Shown: positions 22,386 through 34,189 of the stretch, in pieces
Layout of the letters: each line of letters opens with the position of its first letter
Numbering within the stretch: position 1 is the stretch's first letter
Source of the DNA: Anisodus tanguticus
Lineage: Eukaryota; Streptophyta; Magnoliopsida; Solanales; Solanaceae
Length of the DNA: 64,000 nt
Direction: 5' to 3'
Assembly: GCA_034509755.1 (NCBI GenBank)
Contig: CM067541.1
Location: forward strand, 57,609,556 to 57,673,555
Translations under genes and position numbers: made by a program
The notes under the pieces: model-generated
What the model was told of the DNA's origin: nothing
Databases searched by the model: none
What the model saw: only the letters and a program-made list of their open reading frames with translations

Positions 22386-23968
22386 TCTTTTCAGCTGAAC
22401 TAGCAACCTACTAGCGTGAATTGTCACTCTCTTTAACTGAACCTGCGGGCATGAAACGCAGCGTCCCCCGACAAAAGGGACGTCAGTACGACTGATGTAC
22501 TGAGTATGTCAGGCATGAACAATAGTATAACAGGAATATAACAACAACTGAAACAGAAACAACTGACCATCGTAAATGCCTCTGAGGGTCCTAATACATA
22601 TGCCTAAATGTTATGCACAATGCAATTTCCATATACATCAGTCTCATCGGGCATATTCCTTACCATAACAGCCTCTGTGGGCATCATTTCATGTCGGCCT
22701 CTGTGGGCATAATATGTCTAAATGTCATGCATAATGCGGTAAATACATATATACTGGCCACACAAGGGCATCTTCCTCCCCACTTCATATATATAAATAT
22801 ATATTGGCCCTTAATCAGGCATCTTCCATCATTAAGCCACACGTGCTTTATTATTTATCATATCCCATCTGATCAGGTGGTCTGCGTTTTCCGTTTTCCG
22901 TCCCCAATATACGGTCTTGGATAAAACATGAATGCAATGCAAATGAAAATGCATGAATCACAATAAAATATCCTGAATGACATAATTTCCTTGTACCTTC
23001 GGTTAACGCCGTAAATATTAACATCTTTTCTGTATGCCTAATAAGGACTTATGAACATATTTAGACATGCTTTTAACATAGGAATCAATAGTATGAATAT
23101 TCTTAACTTCTAAGAGTAGAATAAATTATGGAGCAATATCACAGTTATATTTCGTTACATGGAACATGCCAAAAGAAAGAAATAATTTGCCTTAACATAC
23201 CTTCATCGATTGTTGATAACCAAATCATATTGCAGTGAACATCTAACCCCCATAAACTCCAGGATTCAACTGATATTGCAAAATCCCATAATAAACATGG
23301 GTAGTAAATAAAAAAGAGATGTGATTGAAGGAAATTACTTCAATCCATGGAAAATTGGGTTGGTGCATACGTTTTGGGTGGAAAGTCCCAAAGTAAAAAC
23401 CAACTTGCTGCCTCCCTATTAATTTCGTCCTACATTAGTTCCTAATTCTAATCTCCAAACTGTTAAATAACGTTTCCCTTAGTATGTAGGTATATATATG
23501 TGAAAAGTGAAAGTTTATCTCTCAAAATGAAAGGTTAAGTTGCTGGCCGCAAGTAACACTTAATTATCGTGCATAAGACACGTTAGCAACCTTGATGAGT
23601 CATTATTTGTCAATGTCTCCTAGTTAATCCCTTTAGGCCACCCTCTGTATTTAACTATCACACACATAATTAATTTCTTGATCCCAATTCACTTAAATCT
23701 TAAATCACATTTTAACACAATTTATATACTCGTTATCACAATCGTGTGATATAGCTCTAGTCCATAACCTCTTTATGCATACTCCAAATTTATTCTCGAT
23801 CCCCGTCGTCACACTTCTTTACGTCCAAATTTTTTTTGGGATTTTATCCTTTTATATGCTGAACTCTTTATTAGCATACGTAAATATGATCCAAAATTTT
23901 CTCAATGCTCGGGTCTATTTCACGCGCCTAACGATTCAAACCGTAACCCGAAAGTACGGGATGTTACA
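22386..23968 (-). mobile_element. Ty3/gypsy-type LTR remnant
   Basis: On the minus strand the right edge reads TGTAACATCCCGTACTTTCG, a start typical of LTRs of the Tekay/Del chromovirus group of Ty3/gypsy elements. The block runs left about 1.6 kb through 'cgcagcgtcccccg' (22458). No gag-pol lies beside it, so it is a solo LTR or a truncated element. No target duplication was found (aaaaa on the right), and the left edge is uncertain by some tens of bases. The family is assigned on the terminal motif. Confidence 0.6.
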
Positions 23969-24115
23969 AAAAAACTAGGGTTCCGTCGTGGGGAAAAGAG
24001 GGGGTGGGCGGCCAAGAGAGGTCGGCGGCTAGGGTTCCGACGAGGGCTAGGTGCCGACGTGGAAAAAAGGTGGCGGCCGAGAAGGTGTATCGACGACTAG
24101 GGTATGATTTGTAGT
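23969..24115. other. GC-rich patch, function unknown
   Basis: Directly beside the LTR lies a GC-rich stretch with the motif ctagggttccg repeated (23977 and 24031) and many cgg/gcc triplets. No frame is convincing. It may be a leader fragment of a retroelement or of a gene. Confidence 0.35.
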
Positions 24116-24654
24116 TTTAGGCTAATGAAACCATAAATAATATGTTCCTTGATGTTTATTGTTGAATGATTTACAATATATATAAGGTTACAAGAATATT
24201 TACTACCTAATTACAAAATGATTATAATTCTACATAAAATAGGAGATATACAATTAATATAATTAATGAAATAATATTGGGAAATATTAAATTAAGGTTG
24301 ATGCAGCGTGACGGTATCACATTTATCTGAATTCAATGTTCTCAAAATTGAGTTATAAATTTATGTGTAGAAATTACTAAAATTGTAATATTTAAATAGC
24401 AGGATTTGCACCTATAATTTTAAAAATACAATAGATTCTATGCTAAGACTTTAAATACTGAACACATAAAATTTAAGTTATGAATCCACTTCTACTCGAA
24501 CAAACCAACCTCACCAACATTATCGTTCTAAAAAAAAACCCTGTCGAGTTACTAGGATCACAATATATGGACAACGGAGTTAAAATCTTCATGGATGTCT
24601 CGGTATTAGTGGTTTGTTATAGTCACTTGTTTCGAAATTCAAATACAAGGCTTT
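24116..24654. other. non-coding AT-rich DNA
   Basis: No gene is supported. Part of it ('aaaatacaatagattc', 'aaatttaagttatgaatcc', about 24425-24485) resembles text near 31.85 and 33.25 kb, so a widespread short repeat is likely. Confidence 0.4.
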
Positions 24655-24862
24655 CACAAGTTGGTGTAGCAGTAGAGTGCGTGGGACCGCAAGGTCACTA
24701 GTTCGATCCCCTGCATAAACCTTCTTGGTTGAGCCTGTCACACATGGCTTGCCAAGTGTGGTTAATCGGCTGACGTGGTTTGCAGGCTATTGCGTCAGTT
24801 CGGGGTTTACCCTGTGCGCACTCGAGAGAGTAGCGGCGGGTTCCTTCGTCAACAAAAAAAAG
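24655..24862 (+). mobile_element. tRNA-related SINE
   Basis: The 5' part carries RNA polymerase III-like boxes. A stretch reading ggtgtagcagtagagtg may serve as box A. About 40 bases later agttcgatcccc matches box B (GTTCGATCC). The body is about 200 bp and ends in an A-rich tail (caacaaaaaaaagaag). I could not pair a target duplication, so the edges are approximate. It encodes no protein. Confidence 0.65.
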
Positions 24863-26381
24863 AAGAGGAAGTAATATCATATTAGAGAGCTGCGGTGTTT
24901 GGCTAATTCTTTAAGAAAAAAATTAAGTGTAGCTGCGATGTTTGGCTAATTCTTTAAGAAAAATTAAGTGTTTTAAATAATAGTAGAAACTGTTTTCCAT
25001 AAGTTAAAATAGTGTAATTTTTTTTTTGGAACTTTAAAATTCATTAATCAAATACAAACTGCTATTTTTTAAAAGTATTTTTTCGTGGGCTATAAAATGA
25101 TTGAAGGCAACGCTAATTTTTTATGGTTACGCGCTATAGTTAGAAACTTCTTTCTTCTCTTCACTTCAGATAAAATCCCACCATATTACAAAAAACAAAT
25201 TCGACCTTACTTTTTTGTTTACCAAAAATAAAAGGTCATTGATTAGTTCAACTTAGTGACTAATTACTGATGCAATCTGCTACTTGTGCAAGCTTAATTG
25301 GCTAATTGTGTTTTAATGCTCTAACGCACTATCAATTCTTTTAATGGAGGGGGGTGCAATAATTTGGCAGAATTCTTTTTGTACTTCGAAGTTGCAATAA
25401 TAAGTCAAGAAATGTGGAACAACGGAAAGTCAAGAAATGTAAAGAGATCAAAATGTCGCAAATTTCAAGTCCACCAAGAATATTTGTCTAGGGAAGAAAC
25501 AAAACTGATGTTTGATACGATGAAAGTTATTTTTATGAAAACTGTTTTTCTGAAAATATTTTTGATACTTAATTGGTGAGTGAAAACATTTTATTTTAAA
25601 AAAAATGTATATTAAAGATTAATCATATTATTAGCAAATCACAGAGTGTTCTAATGAATTTTTTTTACTAAGAAATAATAATATATTTCAACGTTAGTTA
25701 AAGTCTTATGATTGAATTCCTTGATGGACTTAGTAACTGAAAATTGAAGTCCTAATAATACAGGTGCATAACAATATTGGTTAAGCTTAAGAGCACCACT
25801 ATGCAGTATGCTGTGTAAGTTAAGTGGAAAACTAACTTGATTCAAAATTGATATGCTAAGTGGGGAATGTCCAATCTTTTTTAAATTTCTATTTATGTAC
25901 CTAAAAATTTAAGACAGTCATTTTATCTAATGACTATGCCGTATTTTTGACACAATTATAAGGTGCAGACAGGTTATATACCATTGATTCCCATTCAAAA
26001 TGATGAAGGTTAAAGTTTTCCAAGGTCCACTAAGTGTGCATAATTATCATCGACAAAAAGAAAGAGAATAATTTCACTTTAATCTATTACTTAAACTACT
26101 GAGACTTTAGGTTATTTCTTGTAGTAATTATTGGAAATTCGCAAGTAAAATGAAGAAAGTACATAGGACTAATTTTATCAACATTATTCAAGGATTTTCA
26201 ATGCAAAATATTTATTCGCATCATGTGCACACACTAAAGTAATAAATGCACATATATCATTCACATGATAAATTAGTATATGTATTCATACGTTAAATTT
26301 GTATATTTTGGTGCACTCTACTGATCACTAGGACGGGCTTGGTAGGAAGAAAGATGTTTTTTTCTTCAGAAGCGCACTATG
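24863..26381. other. non-coding AT-rich DNA
   Basis: No gene is supported; short frames at 25364-25579 and 25651-25845 have no domain. A small direct repeat (gctgcggtgtttggctaa / gctgcgatgtttggctaa, 24889 and 24931) is the only structure I see. Confidence 0.45.
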
Positions 26382-27427
26382 TGTTGGTTACAATGATGCA
26401 GGAAACGGAAAATAAATAACTGCTAAGTATTACAATAAATGAAATTACAATAATTGAAATTTCAATATGCTTGAACAAGAAACTGGAACAATTTGATATG
26501 TTGGGTCGAGTGATGACACTCTGTCTTTAAGACAAGATTGCCCCGTATATATCATTTCTACGTTCTGGACAATAGTCTCCCAAGATAAAACAACAACTCA
26601 ACAAATGAGGAAAGGAAACTCAAGTGTTACTTTGAAGAACTTTGAGTAATGAAATGATGCTGAATGTAGGAAGAAGATTCTGCTTTTCGTTTTTGTTTTT
26701 CTGTAGCCTCAACAATTGTGCAAAGGCTTCATTATATAGTGTAAGGAGGGGACTTATCAACTGCCCATATAATTGATGTTACTGGCCAAGTAATGACAAT
26801 CATGGAGGTAGTAATTCAGTCAAAATAAATGACGAATTGATGTGCAACGGATTAGAGCTTTTAGGGAGAGTAATTCAGCCAAAATAAATGACTGAATTGA
26901 TGTGCATAATAATGTTGGTTAACGTTCCAAAACCAACAGCAAAAACACAAGTTCTTTGCCCAATTTAACTTACCTGAAACTTCAGGGACCAAACTGTAAA
27001 TATGAAGCAATTTGGGTCCAAAAAGATAAGAGGAGAAGAAGCCCACGACCCTAGCGGCGGCGCGCGTGTGGGTTTAGCCTCGAACCAAAGCACATCTAGG
27101 TCCTCCCTCCTTCAAACACATGGGATACCCCTTGGGGTCTCAAACGCCAAGCCAATTTTGAGACTTATAAACTAAACAAATCTTTCTTCCCCCACCGATG
27201 AGGGAGGATTGGTCTTTACCACATTTTCATGCTTCAAACACCTCATTTCGTGGACCAATATCTCTTTCATTTCTCAACGAAATTTGACGATCATTGGCCT
27301 TACAATCATCTACTTACTTAGTAGATTATGCACGTGTGAAAAATCAAAGTCTCCAACATGCAGAACCCAAGTGTTTAAGTCATTAAAGATGGTTGGCGCA
27401 ACTCCCGCCAAAGACAAATTTCCAACA
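26382..27427 (-). mobile_element. solo LTR related to copia 4
   Basis: The block begins TGTTGG and ends CCAACA. It follows the same course as the LTRs at 47.5-48.8 and 53.0-54.2 kb: the 'attgccccgta' segment, the 'gcggcggcgcgcgtgtggg' patch, the 'cacatctaggtcctcc' segment and the 'caactcccgccaaag' end. Flanks are CTATG and CTATC, a near-perfect 5-bp target duplication. No internal region is present, so the element was lost by LTR-LTR recombination. It is clearly diverged from the copia 4 LTRs and ends about 520 bp before the P450 TATA box. Confidence 0.85.
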
Positions 27428-27945
27428 CTATCTAACGATCTCCATAATTTAGAAACTATTTCAAATGAAAGAAAATATAAGCAAAGAAAAATCATTTTTC
27501 CCTTCTTATTTGGTTGCTCGAAAATGAGTCATTTTCTGACAATTTTTTTTTGGAGAATATTTTCCTTCCTACCGAGCACACCTTCAGGAATGGAGTTAGA
27601 AGCCCAAATACGAGCTCAGCTAAATTCAATATTTTTTGCTCAAAAAATACATATACTTGTATTACAAAATTTATTAAATATGTACATATTAAATATTCAG
27701 AATCCGGATTTTAGTACTTGAAGTCGATCGTGTTCTAAACTTCAAAATCCTGACTCGTGCACACTCTGAGTCCCTAAATTGTTTTTTTTCCCTTTCTAAT
27801 TCACCTTTCAAAGTCATCCCTATTTGTGTCTTAAATTTCTATTTTGACTCAGCTATGGTACTAGAAGCACCATCCAAGTTTTTTCCTAGTCTATGTCGTT
27901 TGGCTACTTGCATATATATATTTTCTCTTTCCGATCATTAATTTC

Positions 27946-27954
27946 TATATAAAG
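27946..27954 (+). promoter_or_regulatory. TATA box of the CYP714-like gene
   Basis: TATATAAAG lies about 320 bp before the start codon. Without the SINE (191 bp plus its 13-bp duplicate) the spacing would be about 115 bp, normal for a plant promoter and leader. Assignment is by position and motif only. Confidence 0.55.
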
Positions 27955-28049
27955 AGCTTCCCAAACAAAATATAAAGCAAATAACCAGCCCATACATAAT
28001 CCTCCAAAACACAACTAACACACACACAAAAAAAAAAAACAAGATTACT

Positions 28050-28240
28050 TTTTTTTATTTCCCATCCCGCATCCGGTACCCGCATTGGAGCCCGACTATA
28101 TCCGGATTCGCGCTGCGTAGGGCCCCATTTGGGTGGAAGCGCTCCCTATTAAGAATTTTTTCATATCCAAAGCTCGAACCCGAGACCTCTGGTTAAAAAA
28201 GGAGCAACCCCATCCGCTTCACCACATTCTTTGGTGGTAT
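28050..28240 (-). mobile_element. SINE in the 5' leader of the P450 gene
   Basis: A 191-bp insert is bracketed by the perfect 13-bp duplicate aaacaagattact (28037-28049 and 28241-28253). On the minus strand it contains a box-B-like GGGTTCGAGC and an A-run at its 3' end, seen as t-rich text at 28050. That makes it a tRNA-derived SINE in antisense to the gene. It adds no ATG to the plus-strand leader. Confidence 0.88.
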
Positions 28241-28272
28241 AAACAAGATTACTGATTGAGCCAAATCCAAAA

Positions 28273-31200
28273 ATGTTGCTATCAATAGCATTAGTGTGTG
28301 TATTTGGTTTACTTTTTCATCTTTACAATTCAATTGTAACAAAGCCAAGAAGGCTCCAATCAGCTCTTAGAAAGCAGGGAATAATTGGGCCACAGCCAAA
28401 ATTTCTTCTTGGAAACACTTTGGAGATCAAAAAGTCATGTGAGGCAGCTGCAAAAGTTGCCTCAAATGGAGATATTGTAGACTCCCATAACTGTGGAGCA
28501 ACTCTTCTTCCCTTCTTTGGTCAATGGCAGAGACAATATGGTATGTTAAATTCTGTTATTTATTAAAATTATGTCTTCAATAGTGCGGGTTTGATTCTTT
28601 TTTCTTAAGTCTATATATCACCTAAAATTTCTTTTTGATAATAGGTGACACTAGTTAAGACTTAAATCCAGTATCTCTGTATGCTCTAATATTATATAAA
28701 TTATGTAACCACTTCAATTAAAAGCTTAATTTGTCAAAGCAATCATGATTTATTTAGTTAATGATGTCTGCAACACGCTCCTTCATGTGCGGATCTTATT
28801 CTCTTTTCATAAGCTAAGCACGTAACAATACTTATTGATAATAGGTAGTGCGAGACTTAACCCAAGATTTCTGATCAGGCTGATACTATGTTGAAATGGG
28901 TTCAAGTTTTATACACAGTCAGATCATCCAAAACACATCTATAAATAAACTTCCTTGTAATGTGATTTGTACTCTTAAAAAAAAAAGACAAGTTGCCGGC
29001 TATAGCTTGTAAAGGTGACACGACAATCTAAGAATTCCGATAAGCGACTATCTCATCTAAAAACTTAAACCGTCAGAAAGATTAGACTTTTATTTAGTTC
29101 ATTATGTCATCTAACATGGTATTCCCACAAAACACACAACAGCGTAACCTTCTTGCTTCTCTGCTATTTCAAGAATTATTGTTCTGTAATTAATCATGAC
29201 CTTTTTTTTCTCTTTTGTGGGTGAGCAATGAACAGGTGAAGTATTCATGTTTTCTCTTGGCAACACACAACTTGTGCATGTGACACAACCAGAAATGGTG
29301 AGAGAGATCACTACTTGCACATCCTTAGATTTGGGTAAACCAACATATCAAGCAACAGAGAGGGGTTCTTTGCTAGGCAATGGGATCCTAACTTCAAATG
29401 GACCTTTTTGGGCACATCAAAGAAAAATTCTTGCTCCTGAGTTATATATGGAAAAAGTTAAGGTAAAGATTACTTGGCTCCAAAAATTCATCTCCAGTCA
29501 GAAACGGAGCTAAACTTAAGTTTATTGGTTCTGAATATTAGAAAAGTCACCTTACTGATTCTGAATAAGTTATTTATACATATTAAGTTAATTTTTTTAC
29601 ATAGATATAGCATACATACCAAAGCTATTGGATTTTGCCGAACCCGTAAGATGAAATATAGCTCCGCCCCCATCTCCAACTCTATATATTGTTTAAGTAT
29701 TTAAACTATATGCGTTGATATATAGTGTAAAATATTTTTAGTTAGTGTAATAATTTAATATGTTATAGCAAATGATTCAACGACGACTCGATATTTGTTG
29801 ACAAAGTAATTGATATTTGTGCCCTTTTGGGGTGTGCAGGGTATGATAAATTTAGTACAGGATTCTGCATTAACATTGTTGAGTTCATGGAATATTCAAA
29901 TTGAAGCTCAAGGTGGAACTGCTGACATAAAAATTGATGCAGACATGAGAAGCTTCTCTGGTGATGTAATTTCTAAAGCATGTTTTGGAAGTAATTTTTC
30001 CAAAGGAGAAGAAATATTTTTTAAGCTTAGAGCTCTCCAGGAGGCTTCTTCCAAAAGGGTCCTGTCTACTGGAATTCCGGGCATGAGGTACCTTTTCCCT
30101 CTATAACATACAACTGTGTCTCGAGTTGAGGTCGGCTATAGGAATATTTTTCACTATTCTTGTCTTTCCATTTGAGTCGTTTATGTAGTTATGATGATGC
30201 TGAACAATTGAGCAGTTTTTATAGCATTAAATGTAGCAAATGGACAGACTGAGTCAAATTTGGACGGGTCAAATATCACAGCCCAAACCCATGATATTGT
30301 TCACTTTGATCCAAATCTCATGAATTTGTCTCTTGGCCTATGTTATTATCGAGCCCAAGAGCGTGCCGCGATGCAAGCATGTGTTATGTCTTATAAAATT
30401 TTAACTTTCCTCTTTCAATTTTGTGGGAATCGCATGAGATGTCATGTACACCCCTTTTTCTGAACTTTGGTATGCTAAAAGCATGTTAGTCTTTCTCTCA
30501 GGCCCGTCTTCGTTAGTCCATCCTCCCTTTTGGGTGTCACATCAAACGGGTCATGTCCGTTCACAATTTTATTTCGAGTCAAGATGAGTAAAATTAATGA
30601 GTTATGCCATATCCCAACTCCCCCAACATAATCCAAGCTCCGCTCCCTTATTCTGCTTTTTGAGGGAAAAAATGTGAAAGCTAATGTTTTACTATTTGAC
30701 CCATTTTAACCCAATAGTTTGATTCATTTCCGGTCAAGCTGTTGCATCAACTCAATAAACATATCATAACCCAAACCATTTAAACGTAGAAGCAAAGGCG
30801 GATCGAGGATTTCAAGAGGATAGGTGCACCATTGCTCTTAAAGACGGCTTTAGATTCTTTTTTTTTTAAAAGGACGCTTTTGCAACAAGTTGAGTTCAAC
30901 CCCTCAACCTTAAAGAATTAAACCCAGTGCTTAACAAGTGCACCACTCAATCTCATTTGATCATATATTCATTCAGTTAATATTAGATAAATTTTAAGAA
31001 TTATACATTTAATATACTGAATTTAATCGGGAAACCATAACATGACCCATTTTTTCTACATAAATTCACCAGTGCCTAGAAGAACTCATGGATAATTAAG
31101 AAATAAGAAATGAATTGATTTTTCCACCTCCATTTATGTAGCATTTATTCAAGCTCCTTTCTTGGATGCAACAGATATATTCCTACCAAGAACAACAGGG

Positions 31201-32804
31201 AGACATGGGCCTTAGAGAAGGAAATCAAAGCATTGATCTTGAAAATAGTGAAGGAAAAAAGAATAACAGAAGCTGGAAGTGAAAAAGATTTACTGCAAAT
31301 GGTTCTTGAAGTAGCCACAATAAACAGTGAACTGATGAGTCAAAATGCAATTGATAGTTTCATAGTTGACAACTGCAAAAATATTTACTTGGCTGGCTAT
31401 GAGACCACTGCTGTTGCTGCCACGTGGTGCCTTATGCTTTTGGCTGCAAATCCAAATTGGCAACAAATTATTCGTGATGAGGTGCTACAAATTTGCAAGG
31501 GCCAAATTCCTAATGCTGACATGATTCGACAAATGAAACAGGTAATTATTAGAGTCAATTTCATAAATGATCATCGGACCAAAGGCTTATTCTGAAAAAA
31601 ATTTATAAATTTAAATTTTGTAATCGAAAATAGCTATGCCTATATTATACATTAAATAAAAATCACTAAAAGTTCATTAATGCGGCAACAAAAATTACAA
31701 ATAAGCTATCGGATAAGATAAAATTGTTAGATAAGCACCGAGTGCGTCATGACTGATATAGTAGTATATTGGCTACGAATTCATTGAACCGGTATTTTTG
31801 ACATGAAACACAAAAATACTTCTAAAATTTAAATAAATAATAGTATTAAATTATAAATTCATAATTTTAAAAATATAATGAATTTCTAAAAACTTTAAAT
31901 TTAATCCATCTAGCTAAAATTTTGAATTTCCTTGCCTATAAGCAGATGAGAGCACACATGTCACTTCCCAATTTCTCCCATTTTAATCTCCATTTAAATC
32001 ATATATCCTCTATTTTTAGACTCGATGCTAAAGTTTATTAGCAGACATAAGATATAGGAGTTTAATTATTTGATTATATGTTGATGACATTCATTGCTTA
32101 TTTTGCAATTTATCTTATGTGGCAACTTAGATGTAATTTTCGACATGAATTTTTGGCTATTTTCGTTTTATGTGATATAGGAATGTTTGATGTTTTTTTA
32201 TTGTTACAATATTATAACTTTGTTGCAATAGACTCAGTTCACTAACTAGCTATCTGTGAAATTAACCCGCACTTACTATTCCAAAACCTTAGAGTTTCTT
32301 AACTTTCCAAATGTTAAAATAAGTCACAATATTGTTAATTAATTAGAAGATGTTGATTAGTACTATGATTGATTTGCAGTTAACAATGGCGATTAATGAA
32401 TCATTGCGTCTTTATCCACCAGTAGCAGTGGTATCAAGGGAAGCATTAAAGAAATGAAATTTGGAGAAATTAATGTTCCTAAGGGTGTTAATCTTTGGAC
32501 AATTGTGACTACATTACACACTGATCCAAATATATGGGGAACAGATTCTTACAAATTTAATCCAGGAAGGTTTGTAAATGGAATTAGAGGTGCATGTAAG
32601 TTTCCACATGTGTATATGCCTTTTGGGGTTGGACCAAGGGTGTGTTTGGGACAGAATTTGGCTATGGTGGAACTTAAAATACTCATTTCTTTAATTTTGA
32701 CCAAATTTTCTTTCTCTATTTCACCAAAGTATGTTCATTCTCCAGCTCTGAATTTGGTCATCGAGCCTGGACATGGTGTGTATCTATCAGTGAAGAAGTT
32801 GTGA
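28273..32804 (+). pseudogene. CYP714-like cytochrome P450, last exon frameshifted
   Basis: Five exons: 28273-28540, 29236-29462, 29840-30087, 31175-31541, 32380-32804, all with GT and AG borders and matching phases. The predicted protein is about 511 aa, the usual size. It has an N-terminal membrane anchor (LLSIALVCVFGLLFHLY), an I-helix AGYETT, K-helix ESLR, FNPGRF and the heme loop PFGVGPRVCLG. Overall wording matches the CYP714 family, whose known members oxidise gibberellins and related terpenoids at the endoplasmic reticulum; the substrate here is not known. In exon 5, one base is missing after 'gcattaaag' (about 32450). This brings a TGA into frame and removes the heme-binding part. All else is intact, so it is a very young pseudogene or a sequence error. 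Confidence 0.88.
30110..31140. other. P450 intron 3 with repeat debris
   Basis: Intron 3 spans 30088-31174. It includes a stretch near 30795 (gcggatcgaggatttcaag) of a kind that recurs in other introns and flanks of this window. No frame or paired ends were found. Confidence 0.4.
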
Positions 32805-33306
32805 TATCAAATAGATTTCATCTTGGATGCTACTTTTCCATTTATTCTTATTTATGTAATGGGCAGGATGCAAGATCGATTTTCAAATGGAGCTTGATAT
32901 TGAGACTTTTTAAATATTTTATTTATGTAATATTGGGGACAATGTAAACTATATATATTGCTTTTGGAGAAAAGAATATTGAGTTTAGTCTTATGTATAA
33001 GTTTTGCATGTTTTTTACGTGTTCACAATAAATATAGATGCAAGTTACATTAACTTTATGCAGTATTACTGAAGAAACATAATTCAGTGTAAACAATATT
33101 GGGCACGAGTAAGTTAATGTTGAATAATTTACTCTGCCATTCTAAATAATTTTTCACATTGTCAAGTCACCTAAAAGATATTTACATGTTAGCCTCGTTT
33201 AAAATGTGAGCTTTGTAATCATGAAAATAAGTAGAGGTTGATCCAAGATTTAAGTTTTATGGATTCAATCTTTAATTTTTTTAGTATTAAACGCATTGTA
33301 TCTTTA
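32805..33306. other. 3' flank of the P450 gene
   Basis: Contains the presumed 3' untranslated part and AT-rich spacer. No precise polyadenylation site can be fixed. Nothing else is recognised up to the TRIM. Confidence 0.4.
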
Positions 33307-33534
33307 TATATTGAAGTGTGTGACCATCTCATTTAAAAGCTTTTAGATGAGATGAGATGATCACACATTCAACATGGTATCAGAGCAAGCAAAAAACCGT
33401 GAGATCGAATCTCGCCGCCACCCATAATCAAATAGAATTTTCACGTGCTTAGACCATGAAAAAAAATCAGATCAACACGTGAGGGGGCGTGTTGAGAATA
33501 TAATCATAAATATTAAAATTGTGCTCCCTCTAAC

Positions 33535-33750
33535 TAAAGGACCATGTGCATCATGGTCCGATTTGGACTCAACAAAATGTAATTCATGTATAATTATAAT
33601 TATGGTATTAGTCTTGTACTAGGAAAATGTATTACAATTAGAATAGAAAAAGGTAGAATTATTTTCCTATATTGTCCATATTTAGGAATTGTATATTTGT
33701 ATATATATCTCTCATGATCAATGAAAATACTCAAGGAATTATTTCTTTCA
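33535..33750 (+). repeat. 5' LTR of copia 2
   Basis: A 216-bp repeat matching 36993-37185. It contains the inverted pair accatgtgcatcatggt near 33541, similar in style to the LTR hairpin of copia 1. The initial TG is lost. Confidence 0.85.
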
Positions 33751-33808
33751 TGATATAGAAGTCTAGGTCTTCTACCGATTTCTTCTCTCTTCCGCTGCCT
33801 CGATTTCC

Positions 33809-34189
33809 GTGTTCCTTCTCAGAATCCGTGCACCTTACCTCATCTCTTCCCAAATTTTCTTTCAAATTCATCTTTCACCTATTGTTCTTTCGTTATGTCT
33901 ACGTCAAAGAACATTTCATCCTGCCCTTACTGTTTCCAACATCAAGAACCACAACCCTATTGTTCTTGAGATGGAAAACATCTTATATGCGACGTTGGCA
34001 GAATTGTTTAGAATTGTAAGAAAATTCACCACTGATAATTGGATTTCTGTTAATTTTGATCCTTTTGAGTTTTCTGTGAGGGATTTCAAAATGGGAATAC
34101 CTCTCATGAGATACAATTGTAGGGAGATCTTTATCCAATCACGCACGCCTCTAGTTTCTCGAGTCAAGCCATGCCATCGACATTTGTAG
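33809..34189 (+). pseudogene. copia 2 gag start fused to pre-integrase
   Basis: This 126-codon frame opens with gag text (HPALTVSNIKNHNPIVLEME, AELFRI) and passes without a break into pre-integrase text (VRKFTTDNWISVNFDPFEF). In copia 1 these parts are more than a kilobase apart, so an in-frame deletion joined them near 34015. The rest of gag and the protease are gone. Confidence 0.8.

Noticed and set aside
24655..24862. tRNA gene
   Set aside because: Boxes A and B are tRNA-like, but arms do not pair and a 200-bp body with an A-rich tail follows, so it is a SINE.
33375..33386. tRNA-Met gene
   Set aside because: Only the 12-base primer site complementary to the tRNA end is present; there is no cloverleaf around it.
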